Origin: Flavobacteriales bacterium UBA1986
GTDB lineage: Bacteria > Bacteroidota > Bacteroidia > Flavobacteriales_G > Salibacteraceae
Direction of reading: 5' to 3'
NCBI GenBank assembly: GCA_002336245.1
Contig: DDDG01000026.1
Span: 59,224-123,223, forward strand
DNA: 64,000 nt
The notes beneath the pieces are model-generated. The model did not search any database and had not been told where the DNA came from. It worked only from the letters and a program-made list of their open reading frames with translations. The position numbers were made by a program, and so were the translations under genes. Shown one piece after another: positions 52,618 through 63,500 of this stretch. Position 1 is the stretch's first letter. The number at the start of each line of letters is the position of its first letter.

Positions 52618-55600
52618 CTCAACAGCGTGACCTCCCCTGCCAATTCTTGGGTTTGCTGATTAGCAAAGGTGACATTCGCCCTCCAGACATAGACATCCTG
52701 TTGCAAAATTTGCCCCGTGAGCTGATGATAGCCATCCCAGCCTCTTCCAATTTCTTTCGTCTCAAAAATGATTTCACCCCATCGGTTAAAAATCATGAGA
52801 TGATATTCTATAACCCCTTCAAACACAGGAAAGAAGATGTCGTTCCTGAATGAATTTGGATCATATGAACCTCCGTTCGGCCCAGAAGGGTCTGGTATGA
52901 AAGCGGTTGGAAATTCAATACTCCCCTTGTTGTCGGCAAACACGGCCTCATCAATCACGAAGGAATCGGGACAACCAAATTCATTGTCTGTTAGAAGTCG
53001 AACAGTATACCAACCTGGTTCTTGATAATAGTGCTCTGGATCTTCTTCTGTAGAAGTTGTGCCGTCACCAAAATCCCAAACGTATTGATCGGCATTTTGA
53101 GAAAGGTTGTAGAAGTTCACGGGTTGAGTAGGGACAACAACTTCGGAAGGAGCCAAATCAAAGTAGGCTTCAGAAACTTCGTGCACGACAACACTATCCA
53201 CCTTCACCATGGTAACCAAATCGCCATCGGGCCCAAGCACGCTTAGGTTGATGCTGTAGGTTCCAGCGTTGTAGTAGGTATACGGACCAGGAGTTTCTAA
53301 AGTTGAGATGCCCCTATCGCCAAAATTCCAGATGTAGGATTGACCGTATTCGGATTGATTCTCAAATTCAACTGTAAGAGGTTTGCAACCTTCTCCATTC
53401 CCCACAAAGGCCACAACGGCACGAGGTGGGTCGATGACTACAATCTGTTGCGCAGTATCGGAGCAATTGGCTGAACGCACGACTAAAGTCAATGTAAATG
53501 TCCCCCATGTTTGATAGGTATAATCGTTTGGCACCTGCAGCGTTTCTGTTGCGCCATCACCGAATTCCCAATCATACGACCAGGTACCAGGATTCGATAA
53601 ATTATTGAAGCTGACCGTAGCATTTGGAAACTTTTGGTTCACGGGAGTTGCCGTAAATGCCGCCACGGGCTGCGGATAAACTGTAATTTGTTGATCAACC
53701 GTATCTGGGCAACCCTCTGGAGAAGTCACGATGAGCGAGACTGTATAGCTCACATTGGCAGTCGTTGTATTCTGATAGATGTGAGTAGGGTTCGCAATTA
53801 CATCCGAAGCACCATCACCAAAATCCCATGCATAGAGCTGCGCATTGGTTGAAAGGCTTGTAAAGTTTGCTGTAAACGGGTGGCAGCCTGAAGTATCGTT
53901 TATGTCGAAATTGGATTCAACCAAAGGGTATACCTCGATGGTTTGAAAACAGGTATCCTCACAGCCAAATTGCGAGACCACAATCAGTCGAACATTGCGA
54001 AATTGCGAAGAAGTTCCCGTGTTGCTGTAAGTATGAGAAACCAGTGCAGCTGCAGATGTACTGCTCGAACCATCTCCAAATTCCCAAAAATTCTGAGTGG
54101 CGATGACCGAGTTGTTATTGAAGTCAACTGTTAGGGGCTGACAGCCCGACAAAGTGGAAGGATTGAAACTTGAGATTGGTTTTGGGTGCACCACTATGTT
54201 CTGACGAGCAGTATCTGTACATCCATAAACCGAAGAGGTTACCAATTCTGCAGTATAGGTTCGGTTCACCGTACTCGTATTTTGGTAGGTGTGGCTCACC
54301 GTTCCATTTACTGAACTATTCCCATCGCCAAAATCCCAATTAAAAAATTGAGAGCCAGTAGAGAAATTTGTGAAACGAGTCGTGAGCGGAGTGCAACCAA
54401 TGGTATCTGAAGTGAGGAAGTTCGTTAGTATTTGAGGGAAAACCCGAATGTTCTGACTTGCGGTATCCTTACAACCCAAGTTTGTTGTGGCAATCAGCCG
54501 AAAATTGTAGTTGACCGGTACAATCGAAAAGTGCGTGTAGGTATAGTTGAAATTCGAATTTGAGGTATTCGAAGTATCGCCATTCCCATAGAACCACTCA
54601 TACTTGATCGCACCAGTAGTGTTGTTTGTAATGCTCTCAACAAGTGGTTGGCAAGAAGCTGTGTCGCTCAAACTGAAGTCCGCTACTGGCAATGGATTGA
54701 TCACGATGACCTTAGAGCTGGAATCGACGCAGCTATACACCGAACTGCTCACAAGTAAAACATCCCTGAGTTGACTTGTTGTGCCAGAATTTATGAAGGT
54801 GTGAATTGGATTTTGAGCAGCACTTGTGGAACCATCTTGAAAGTCCCAGCTAAAGTTTTGCGCGTTGTTCGACAAATTGGTAAAGTTTACTCGCAAAGGA
54901 CTGCATCCCGCAGAATCACTTTTTATGAAATTCGCAGTAACCTCGGGGTAAACAATCACATTTTGCTCAAGTGTGTCTCTACATTGCCGATCGGTTTCCA
55001 CAATCAAACGAAGGTTGTTGTTCGTGGGATTCGGCATCGGATGTGAGTAGCTGTAATTGAAGACGTTGGCTGAACTCATCGAAGTATCGCCATTTCCAAA
55101 ATCCCAGAAATAATTGATCGCCCCAGAGGAATTGTTCGTAATGGAAATGGGCAATGGTTGGCAACCTACAGAATCACTTAATGTAAAATCGGCAATTGGA
55201 TTTGGATGCACAATCACATTTTGATAGTTGGTATCGATGCAACCAAAACTCGAGCGAGCAATCAATCGAACATTGTAATTCACGTTATTGGTGGTTCCAT
55301 TCCCAAATGTGTGGGTAGGTGTTGGGCCGGCTCCACTGCTCCCATCATCGAAATCCCAAGCATAAGTAACAGCTCCAATGACCGAAGGGAAGGTGACCCT
55401 CAAGGGGCTGCAACCAGAATCAGGGTTCGCTGTAAAGGTGAAAATTGGTTCGGGATATACTGTAATCTCTCGACTCGATGTATCTGTACAGCCGTTCGCG
55501 GCAATGGCAATTAGTTTAGTGTCATAGATCTCTATGAACAAGGTTTTGTTCTCATAAGTGTGAGAAGGGTTGGGGGCTGCGCTTGTACTCGTATCTCCAA

Positions 55601-57656
55601 AATCCCAGAAGTAGGAAACGGCATTGACAGAGCTATTCGTAAAACTCACATCAATAGGCCCACAACCAGGACTGTGATTGCTAGTATAAAGAGATGTTGG
55701 AGGTTTATATACAATGACAGAATCTGAGATGGTGTCATAGCAACCAAAAGTAGTTTCTGAAATGAGGGTAACAATGTAAAAAGTGTCGTTCAATCCATTG
55801 TTCAGGAAGGAGTGTGCCGGGTTGGTAAGAAGAGATGTGCTTCCATCCCCAAAGTCCCAATTTGAGATCGTTCCAGCAATTGAAGAGTCGCTGAAGGTGA
55901 CTGCTAGAAGTGCACAACCAATCGAATCCGACATGCTAAAAGCTGCAATGGGCTTGGTTTCTACGGTTACGGTAAACGAGTCGACTCCTGTACAGAAAGC
56001 AGTTGAAGCTGTTAATGTAATCGTGAAGTTTCCAAAGTTTGAATAGAGGTGATTTGGATTCTGCTGCATACTCCCGGTACCGTCTCCAAAATCCCAAACC
56101 CAATTATTCACTGGGTTTCCATCTGTTGTTTTAGAAGAATCTATGAATTGGGCAACAAGGTTCTGACATACGTTCTTTGGAATAAAATCAACATCAGGAG
56201 TGCTGTATACATTCACAGAAGCGCTGCTCGTATCCTTACATCCATTGACGTGTGTAACAATCAATTGAGGATTATACGAGCCCACGATGTTGTAGTTTAT
56301 CACCCTTGGATTTAGAATTGTATCGGTAGCTCCATTGTCGTAATTCCATAACCAAGAAGCTGCATTTGCAGAGGAGTTCGTGAAAGTCACTAAAAGAGAA
56401 TCGCAGCCGCTGTTTGGGTTCACGGTAAACGTACTCGTCGGGCTCTGAAGCACTTCCATGGGATACTGTATCGTATCCGTACAACTTACCGACCCTCCGG
56501 TAATGTTGGTAACTAAGGTGATTGTGTATGTTCCTGGAGTGTTGAAAATTTTTGTCTGGTTTCCTGCTCCTGTATTTTGCCAACCAGTTCCATCGCCATA
56601 ATTCCATGCATAAGCGTTTGCTCCAACCGTTGTTGTATTGTCTAAAATAACCGCTTCTCCCGCGCAAATGGTATCCCTACTCTTAGTGAAGTTGGCTGTT
56701 GGTGGGTCTCCAATAACGATGGTCTGGTAGGCTGTATCTTGGCCACACTGATTGGAATCAATAAGCATAACCTGGTAGGTTCCTTTTCCCGGATATTCAA
56801 GCGTATATCCAATGCGTGCCGGCGGATCAAAAGGCTGCCAATTGACAATAGAATCGGTTCCCATTCCCCAATGGTCACCAAAGTTCCAATACTCATATCG
56901 CTGAATGTTATTCCCTTGTGGAAGACAGTTCTTAGCCGTTGTATTGGTGAGTGTAACCGTGGTGTCAGGATAACAAAGCGCAGTTGCTGATGCTGTAATT
57001 TGAGCATCGTCTATATCGTAGACTTGAATTGGATTGAACGAGGCTACCGTTGGCGTTCCAAACGAGCAAAAGTTCTCAGCGCTGAGAGTTACGGTTGTCA
57101 CACAATTCACCGTATTTCGCTGAAACGTATGACTCACAATGGCTCCGGCATTGGTGCTGTTGAATGGAACTGGAGCAGATCCATCTCCGAAAGTCCAAAT
57201 GAAATTCGTGTTGGAGGAAACATTCGTGCTGGCATTTGTAAAAGACATGGTTCCTGGAGCACAAACGGCCGTAACTCCTCCAAGGGGTATTTGAATGGCT
57301 GAATTCACAGCCTCTTCCATAATTACAGTTCCTGAAATCACGCAACCTGTAGAGGTCTCAGTAATCGTTACGGTGTAATTCGCTTGAGCAGCTGCGTAAT
57401 TGTGGGAAACAAAACCTGCAGCACCAATTGACGCCCCAGTATTGTTCGCCGTACCATCGCCCCAACTAATGATGTAACTCCCTATGGCTTGGTTTCCTTA
57501 AATGAATAAATTGAAAGCTCCTCCACTGCAGCTAACCCATCGAGGATTATTACTGGGCAAGCCGTCTCCTCCAATGATTTGCGGACATTGAGCCTGCACC
57601 TGAGACCCAAGGAACAGGAATAGGAGTAAATACAGAATTCTTGACGTAAAATTCAT
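52614..57656 (-). CDS. Giant PKD-repeat surface protein, T9SS type B, interrupted by an in-frame TAA
   Basis: Read from ATG 57656, the frame codes for a signal peptide (MNFTSRILYLLLFLFLGSQ...) and about 30 mature residues, then meets TAA at 57500-57498. It continues open to 52614, for about 1680 codons in all. The first 52 codons after the TAA encode a PKD domain (SYIISWGDGTANN), and the earliest usable alternative start (GTG 57341) lies after that domain, so the TAA splits one gene. I count 18 PKD units (W-x-x-G-D-G and variants such as WDFQDGST and WFYGNGDT). The C-terminus is a type B sorting domain (IFNRWGEIIFETKEIGRGWDGY). It is followed by its likely export partner PorP/SprF. If the stop is real, no signal peptide would be attached to the main product. 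Confidence 0.85.
57498..57500 (-). other. In-frame TAA stop inside the giant PKD gene
   Basis: The codon order on the minus strand is GCT TTC AAT TTA TTC ATT TAA GGA AAC. Frame arithmetic (57710 minus 57341 is divisible by 3) shows that both sides are in the same frame, so no frameshift is involved. One base change (for example to CAA, GAA, AAA or TCA) would restore the gene. Confidence 0.85.
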
Positions 57657-57667
57657 TTTGGCAAAGG

Positions 57668-57720
57668 GCACTAAAGATACAAAGTGCAGTGAACTGAAGG
57701 GGCTCTGCACCGTTTAGTGC
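57668..57720. promoter_or_regulatory. Nested inverted repeat upstream of the giant PKD gene
   Basis: Outer arms GCACTAAA (57668-57675) and TTTAGTGC (57713-57720) and inner arms GTGCAG (57684-57689) and CTGCAC (57705-57710) form a two-tier stem. A TATCTTTA box (57679-57672 on the minus strand, one mismatch to TAnnTTTG) lies in the outer arm, 15 nt before the ATG. On the minus strand the inner stem is followed by TTTGT, so it may also end transcription from the peroxidase gene. Confidence 0.45.
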
Positions 57721-57763
57721 ATCTTACGTTCCTCTCTACTCAAAAGATGTGATTTTGAACGAT

Positions 57764-58897
57764 TTACTCGGGCTTATGTCGAGGATCTGTGATGAAATCG
57801 CGATCATCAAGTGTTTTCAAGAAGGCAATGAGCTGCCTTTTCTCTTCGTCGGAGAGGAATAAACCGTTAGCCAATCCTTTATCCTTGGTCATAATCACCG
57901 AGATGTTTGGTGAGTTTGGCTCAACCCCATCGTTGTAGAAATCTACTACTTCTTCCAAGGTCGCAAAACGACCATCGTGCATATAGGGTGCTGTAAAAGA
58001 TAAGTTTCGCAGCGAAGGCGTTTTAAACTTTCCAATATCACTGGCCTGCTTGGAAACCCGAGCAAAACCACTGTCGGGTTCTAAATCCAAACCGTTGTTC
58101 TCCATCTGATTCAGCGTCGTGAGGGTGTTCTGTGCATTTAAGGCATGGCAGTGAAAGCAATCTCCACCTGCTAAATCAGTAGCTTGTTTTCTGGGTTCAC
58201 GAAGAAATATTTCCATCCCCCTTTTTGCATCGGGATCGTCGAATTGAATGAAACGCACATCTCCGTATATATCCAGCTTTTTATCAAACTCAGAAGTTTT
58301 TGAAATCAAAGTCATCTCGTACTCTGCAAGTGCCCTTGTAACCAAGTTGGAATCAATTCTATCGGTTCCATAGACGAAGGCAAAAAGTTCAGGGTAATCT
58401 GGGTGATTGTTCAATTTCTCTTCAACATTCGGCCATGTATCGTGCATTTCAAGAGGGTCAACAACTGGAGCCAAGGCTTGTATTTCTAGAGTGGCTGATC
58501 TTCCGTCCCAGAAGAATGAATTGGCCCAAGCCAAATTGAAGATTGGCATGGCGTTCCGCTTACCTTCTAGACCATCTATTCCTACACTCAGACGACGACC
58601 ATTATCAGTAAACCCAAACTCTTGATTGTGGCATGATCCGCAGGACTGAGTTCCATCGGCCGATAAAATTGGATCGAAAAACAAGCGTTTACCAAGAGCA
58701 ATTCCCTCTTCAGTCAAATTGGTCGCAGGAACGGAAGGCAGTGGAAAACGTTCAGGAAACTTTAGTTGATAAGGTCTCGGAACAGGCGGATTGTAAATGG
58801 TTTCCCCTAGGAAGTCATCTCGGTCGCAGGAAACGACTGCGAGCAGACTAAAAAGGATCGATATGACAACTATTCTTTTCAATGTTTTAGCAACCAT
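57764..58897 (-). CDS. Di-heme cytochrome-c peroxidase (CcpA/MauG family) lipoprotein
   Basis: A 377-aa protein with lipobox LAVVSC (Cys24) and two c-type heme motifs, CGSCH (86-90) and CFHCH (247-251). The PYMHDGRFATLEEVVDFYNDG segment near the C-terminus is typical of the second domain. Such enzymes reduce hydrogen peroxide using electrons from cytochromes, or in the MauG branch oxidise protein side chains. Being lipidated, it should sit in the periplasm or outer membrane. It overlaps the upstream subtilase gene by 19 bp, so translation is linked. Confidence 0.92.
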   Translation of the reverse strand: MVAKTLKRIVVISILFSLLAVVSCDRDDFLGETIYNPPVPRPYQLKFPERFPLPSVPATNLTEEGIALGKRLFFDPILSADGTQSCGSCHNQEFGFTDNGRRLSVGIDGLEGKRNAMPIFNLAWANSFFWDGRSATLEIQALAPVVDPLEMHDTWPNVEEKLNNHPDYPELFAFVYGTDRIDSNLVTRALAEYEMTLISKTSEFDKKLDIYGDVRFIQFDDPDAKRGMEIFLREPRKQATDLAGGDCFHCHALNAQNTLTTLNQMENNGLDLEPDSGFARVSKQASDIGKFKTPSLRNLSFTAPYMHDGRFATLEEVVDFYNDGVEPNSPNISVIMTKDKGLANGLFLSDEEKRQLIAFLKTLDDRDFITDPRHKPE

Positions 58898-60513
58898 TTA
58901 AACGTGTGAACTTCATCATTGTTCCTTAAGGATATGAGGTACAAACCTTCGGAAAGTAAGCTGAGATTACGAACAGATTGACCCGGAGGAATATTCTCTT
59001 CAAGAACAAGTCCGCCTCGAATGTCGAACAAACTGATTTGAGCTTCTACAGAACTTTCGATTTTAAGGAGACCACTTGAAGGGTTCGGAAAAACACGGAA
59101 GGACTCCTCCGGCAAAGCTCTATCATCCCCTAAGACAAAACAATTCTGAACTGCTTGAACCGCAGAATTTAAGTTTAAGCGTCCACCACTCGCGACCTTA
59201 TCCGACAAAGTATCCAAACGGTCTACACCATCGCTGAGCAAGTAGTTTCTAATAACCAAAGCCAAGCTGTCGGGTTGGTCTTTCAGTTCGCTAAAAACAG
59301 AATCGCACAGGGCAGAATACATGAGTCCAAGTGCTCCCGTCACCATTGGAGCAGCATAGGAAGTACCCGATTTCGATCCATAAAAACCACCATTTCGTGT
59401 GGTGTAGATTTCAAAACCTGGGGCTCCAATATCAACGTTTTCTATACCGCGTGCGGCAGATGGATTTGTCGATAAAACATCGTTTCGATTTGTACTCGTA
59501 ACGGCGATGAGGTATTCACTTGGGCAAGTGGTTGGAATGTCGCCCCAAAAGTCGATATCGTCGTTGCTGTTGGCCGTTGCCGCAACACTTAAAATCCCTA
59601 AGGAACCTAAGGAATCGTACATATTACACCACAGAGGATAATCATCTGGTTTTGCTCGATCAACACCAAAGGAGGAGTTTACCGCGATGATGTATGCTCC
59701 GGTATCTCCACCGGTTTCATTCCAAAGCTTGCGCTGTTCATAAATGTAAGTGTAGGCCTTCACCACAGTTGCCTCATTTATGCTTAAGCCCATGATGGGT
59801 AGGATTTTGTGATTCCAATTGATGCCCGCCACGCCCAATTGATTGTTGGTTCGAGCGCCAATGATCCCCGAAATTGCCGTTCCATGATCGCGTCCGCTAA
59901 TGACTCCATTGTTGTTGTAGGCATTCCAGCCGTGGTAATCGTTGAGATATCCGTTGCCGTCGTTGTCGATGGTATCGCCTAGAGTATCCGCGAGGTTCTT
60001 ATAAAAAGTGAGGTCATTGTGACCCAAATCAAATCCTTCGTCCACCACAGCAATCACAAAATCTCGTCCTTCAGGATCGCTTCCACCAGGAGTCACATCC
60101 CAAGCTTTTGGAGCCTCCATTTGATTGAGGTGCCATTGCGCAACAAAGTTCCCATCGTCTGGAGTAATTCCGCGCAGCTCTAAGCTGTGGTGATTGAACT
60201 GAACGATTGACGTGAGTGGATTTTGCTTGAACTTATGGAGAAGCTCTTCCCGGTTCACTACATAATGAGCTTCGATCAGGTATATCCCCATGTCGGAAGA
60301 AATTTCCTCCAACAATTCAAGATTGCCACTCTTGTACTCTCCAGCTTCAAACCATTGTTTGATGTTATGCTCTGGCTTGATTTGCAGAAGGAAGTCGCAC
60401 TTGGGCCCGAAGGACTGAGCCATAGAAGTACTGCTACAGAGTCCCAAGCACAGGAGAGTGAGAGTGAGGGTGAGAGTGAGAAACTTTGTGGACAAGGAAG
60501 GTGAAATACTCAT
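58879..60513 (-). CDS. S8 subtilisin-like protease with T9SS type A sorting domain
   Basis: The ATG at 60513 was chosen; the frame is open to 60708, but that segment overlaps the divergent helicase gene and lacks signal-peptide character. The product has 544 aa. The signal-peptide core is FLTLTLTLTLLCLGLC, encoded by a CTCACT simple repeat. The S8 triad is complete: Asp158 (AVVDEGFD), His210 (GRDHGTAISG) and Ser385 (SGTSYAAPM). The last 75 residues form a type A sorting domain (RVFPNPSSGLLKIES, LFDIRGGLVLEE, LSEGLYLISL). It should be exported across the outer membrane by T9SS. There is no obvious long prodomain beyond about 100 residues. Confidence 0.92.
   Translation of the reverse strand: MSISPSLSTKFLTLTLTLTLLCLGLCSSTSMAQSFGPKCDFLLQIKPEHNIKQWFEAGEYKSGNLELLEEISSDMGIYLIEAHYVVNREELLHKFKQNPLTSIVQFNHHSLELRGITPDDGNFVAQWHLNQMEAPKAWDVTPGGSDPEGRDFVIAVVDEGFDLGHNDLTFYKNLADTLGDTIDNDGNGYLNDYHGWNAYNNNGVISGRDHGTAISGIIGARTNNQLGVAGINWNHKILPIMGLSINEATVVKAYTYIYEQRKLWNETGGDTGAYIIAVNSSFGVDRAKPDDYPLWCNMYDSLGSLGILSVAATANSNDDIDFWGDIPTTCPSEYLIAVTSTNRNDVLSTNPSAARGIENVDIGAPGFEIYTTRNGGFYGSKSGTSYAAPMVTGALGLMYSALCDSVFSELKDQPDSLALVIRNYLLSDGVDRLDTLSDKVASGGRLNLNSAVQAVQNCFVLGDDRALPEESFRVFPNPSSGLLKIESSVEAQISLFDIRGGLVLEENIPPGQSVRNLSLLSEGLYLISLRNNDEVHTFKWLLKH
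60453..60481. repeat. CTCACTCTC simple repeat inside the subtilase signal peptide
   Basis: On the minus strand CTCACTCTCACCCTCACTCT and the bases around it encode the Thr-Leu-Thr-Leu core of the signal peptide. The same repeat words occur in the intergenic tracts at 29874-29914 and 39436-39467. Confidence 0.6.
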
Positions 60514-60528
60514 GCTTGGTTGTTGCTT

Positions 60529-60536
60529 CAAATATA
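60529..60536 (-). promoter_or_regulatory. -7 box of the subtilase/peroxidase operon
   Basis: The minus strand reads TATATTTG, an exact consensus match ending 15 nt before ATG 60513. It shares two base pairs with the opposing box at 60535-60542. Confidence 0.5.
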
Positions 60537-60542
60537 CCTTTG
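60535..60542 (+). promoter_or_regulatory. -7 box of the AddA-like gene
   Basis: TACCTTTG matches the consensus exactly and lies 39 nt before ATG 60582. It overlaps the divergent box by two base pairs, so the two promoters cannot be occupied at once. Confidence 0.45.
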
Positions 60543-60581
60543 ATGAGTTAACGTTCGAAAGGGGCTTATTTGTTGGCTGAA

Positions 60582-63500
60582 ATGGAAAAAACTTTCTTAG
60601 TGTATAGATCTTCCGCGGGTTCGGGGAAAACCTCAGCCTTGGTAAAGAACTACCTCCTACTCTGCTTGCAATCGGAGGAACCGCTCTACTTTCAGCGCAT
60701 AAACGCAATCACCTTCACCAACAAGGCTGCGAATGAAATGAAGGAGCGGATCCTTGAAAACCTTCACTTTTTCAGCACCCAAGAATCTGCTCGAAGTCAT
60801 TACCTGTACCAGGAATTACGCAAAAGCTTGAACTGCGACGAGGTGATTTTTGAAAAGCGTTGCACACGATTGCTCTTCAACATCCTTCACCATTATTCGA
60901 AGTTTCATGTAAGTACCATCGATAAGTTTTTCTACTCCTTGGTGCGGCAGTTTGCCGAAGACTTGCAGCTTCCTGAGAACATTCGAGTGGAATTGAATCA
61001 AGATTATTTGCTCAAAAAAGCACTTGAGGAACTTTTTAAACGGTCTCAAAATGAACCGGTTCTCGCAGAGGTCATCAACGATTTCATTTCCGACAAGTTG
61101 GAAGACGGGAAGAGTTGGAACATCGATCGCGACCTACTCAAATTCGGGAAGAACCTCTTCAAGGAAAAAAGTCTCGATTCTCTCGAACGCCTGAAAGATC
61201 TGGAATTGAAAGATTTCAAACCCATTCGAAAAGGTGTTAAAGCCGATGCTTCAAAGCTGAAAAAGGAAGTTCAAGAAATGAGCACTCAAGTCACTCTTGT
61301 TTTACAGGAATGTGGATTGGAATTGCATGATTTCCCAGGGAAGCTTTCCTCCGGAGTGGGTCGATACATTAATCAATTGAATGAAGGAAAGATTGATTTT
61401 CCCACAGACCCAACGCAGAAGGTCTTTAAAGAAAAAAACTTCAGGAAAAAGAATTTAAAAGCCGCCGAGAACGCTGCCTTCGACGCAGCAGAACCGCATT
61501 TGGAAAAATTCCATCAAGCTCTTCTTGAAAAGCTCCGACGAATTACCGATTTGAATTACATCCTACGTGATTTGGGCCCAACATTTCTGCTGAAAATCTT
61601 GTGGGATGAGCTGGAAGGATTCAAAAATCGAGATGGTATCATTCACATTTCTGAATTCAACAAAAAACTGGCGAGGCTTGTCAGCGCCGAGAGTGTGCCC
61701 TACATCTATGAGCGTACTGGAGAAAAGTTTCACCATTTCCTCATCGACGAATTTCAAGACACCTCAGTAGTTCAGTGGCACAACCTCATTCCATTGGTTG
61801 AAAACGCCCTTTCTAAAGGACATCGGAATTTGATTGTTGGCGACGGCAAGCAAGCAATTTACCGCTTCCGCAACGGAGATGTAATGCAATTTGTAAAGCT
61901 TCCACAGCTCGACGAATCGCAATCGGAACGACAGCACATCTTCAAACATTCGCATGAAAATATTTTCCTGGAAGACAACTTTCGCTCAAAATCAATCCTA
62001 GTCGAATTCAACAACAAACTATTCGGCTCACTTGTAAATGGCCTTCCTGAAGCATTTCAAGAAATCTATCAAAAGCACGAGCAAAACATTCAAAGGAAAG
62101 AGGGTGGCTACATTTCCTGGCGCTATCTAAAATCGACCAAAGTCGAGGAAATTGATGCGGCCAATTTTGACTTTGTAAAAGAAGCCATCTCTGAATGTCT
62201 CAAGGATGGATTTATGCCTGGCGACGTTTGCCTCTTGGTAAGAAGGAAAAGGGATGCCCGCGAATTGGCCAACCTTCTACTTGAAGAAGGACATCAAGTA
62301 GAAACGGAAGAGAGCCTAGCCATCGACCGTTCTGCGAGTGTGCGACTGCTCATTGGCCTGCTTCGACATCTGTGCGAACCAAAAGAAGTTTATCACCAAT
62401 CCGAAATTCTACATTGGATTTGCAAGGACCGAAATCAAATGGAGTCCTTCATTGCCTTGAACGACTCACTCAATAAAAAGGAACTGAGTTTCGACGCTCT
62501 GCTCGAACGCTTTGATGTTCGACTTCCTAGAAATGAGCTGCTTTCCTATGGTCAACTCATCCGACTGCGACGTTTGGTCGATCTCTTTGGGTTAGACGAT
62601 CGTGAAGCAAATCTTCTAGCTTTCCTCGATTTCGCCCAATCATTTGACCAACAGGGGTTCAAGACAATTCAGGAGTTTTTGGAGGAGTTCGAAGAACGTC
62701 GATCTAATATGTACATCCAAACCGCAGCGGATCCAAAGGCCTTCCAAATCATGACCATCCACAAAGCCAAAGGACTTGAATTCCCTGCCGTAATTTTACC
62801 TTTTTGTCAGTGGGAAAGTCAAGTTCACAATGAATTTCTGTGGATTCCTTTAGTACGTGAAGAGCACAACTTAAAGGAGCTCCTCTTCAGGCTTTCTCTC
62901 AAAAACAGCACCTACTTACCCTACTTCGAAGCAGCGAAAGAAGAAGCTCAACTGGATAATCTAAATTTGCTCTATGTGGCGCTTACTCGAGCAGAGGAAC
63001 GCATGTATGTGATGAATCATTCAGGTCAAATTGGAGATTCTGTACACTCCGTTTTAGCTTCCGACGGCGAAACTGCCATCGATGAATTCATTTCCTGCGG
63101 AAAGTATGGAGCACCTGAACCATACAGTTCTAAAATCACTGAACAGAAAGATCATCTCGAAATGACTTCTGCAGAGCCAGGCAATTGGATGGAGGAATTC
63201 ACCTTCGGTCTTCCGGAAATCGATCCCTTCATCGATGATTGGGAAAACAATCCGCGTTCAAAAGGTTCGGCCCTGCATAAGGTACTTGCTCAACTTCGAA
63301 CACTTGAGGAAGCAAAAGAGTTGATTCCCCGACTCTCGAAGCAATTTGCTTGGAATGAAGATCAAATCATGTGGATTAAAGGAGCCTTACGTGCCCTCTC
63401 TTCTGAAGAACGATTGAATGATTTTTTCTCGGCCGACGAAGAAGTGCTCGTTGAACGTGAACTGAGCAACTCAATTGGTGAGAGCATTCGCCCCGACCGA

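Noticed and set aside
57498..57710. A separate small secreted protein
   Set aside because: It is in the same frame as the giant PKD gene, and the residues after the stop complete a PKD domain.
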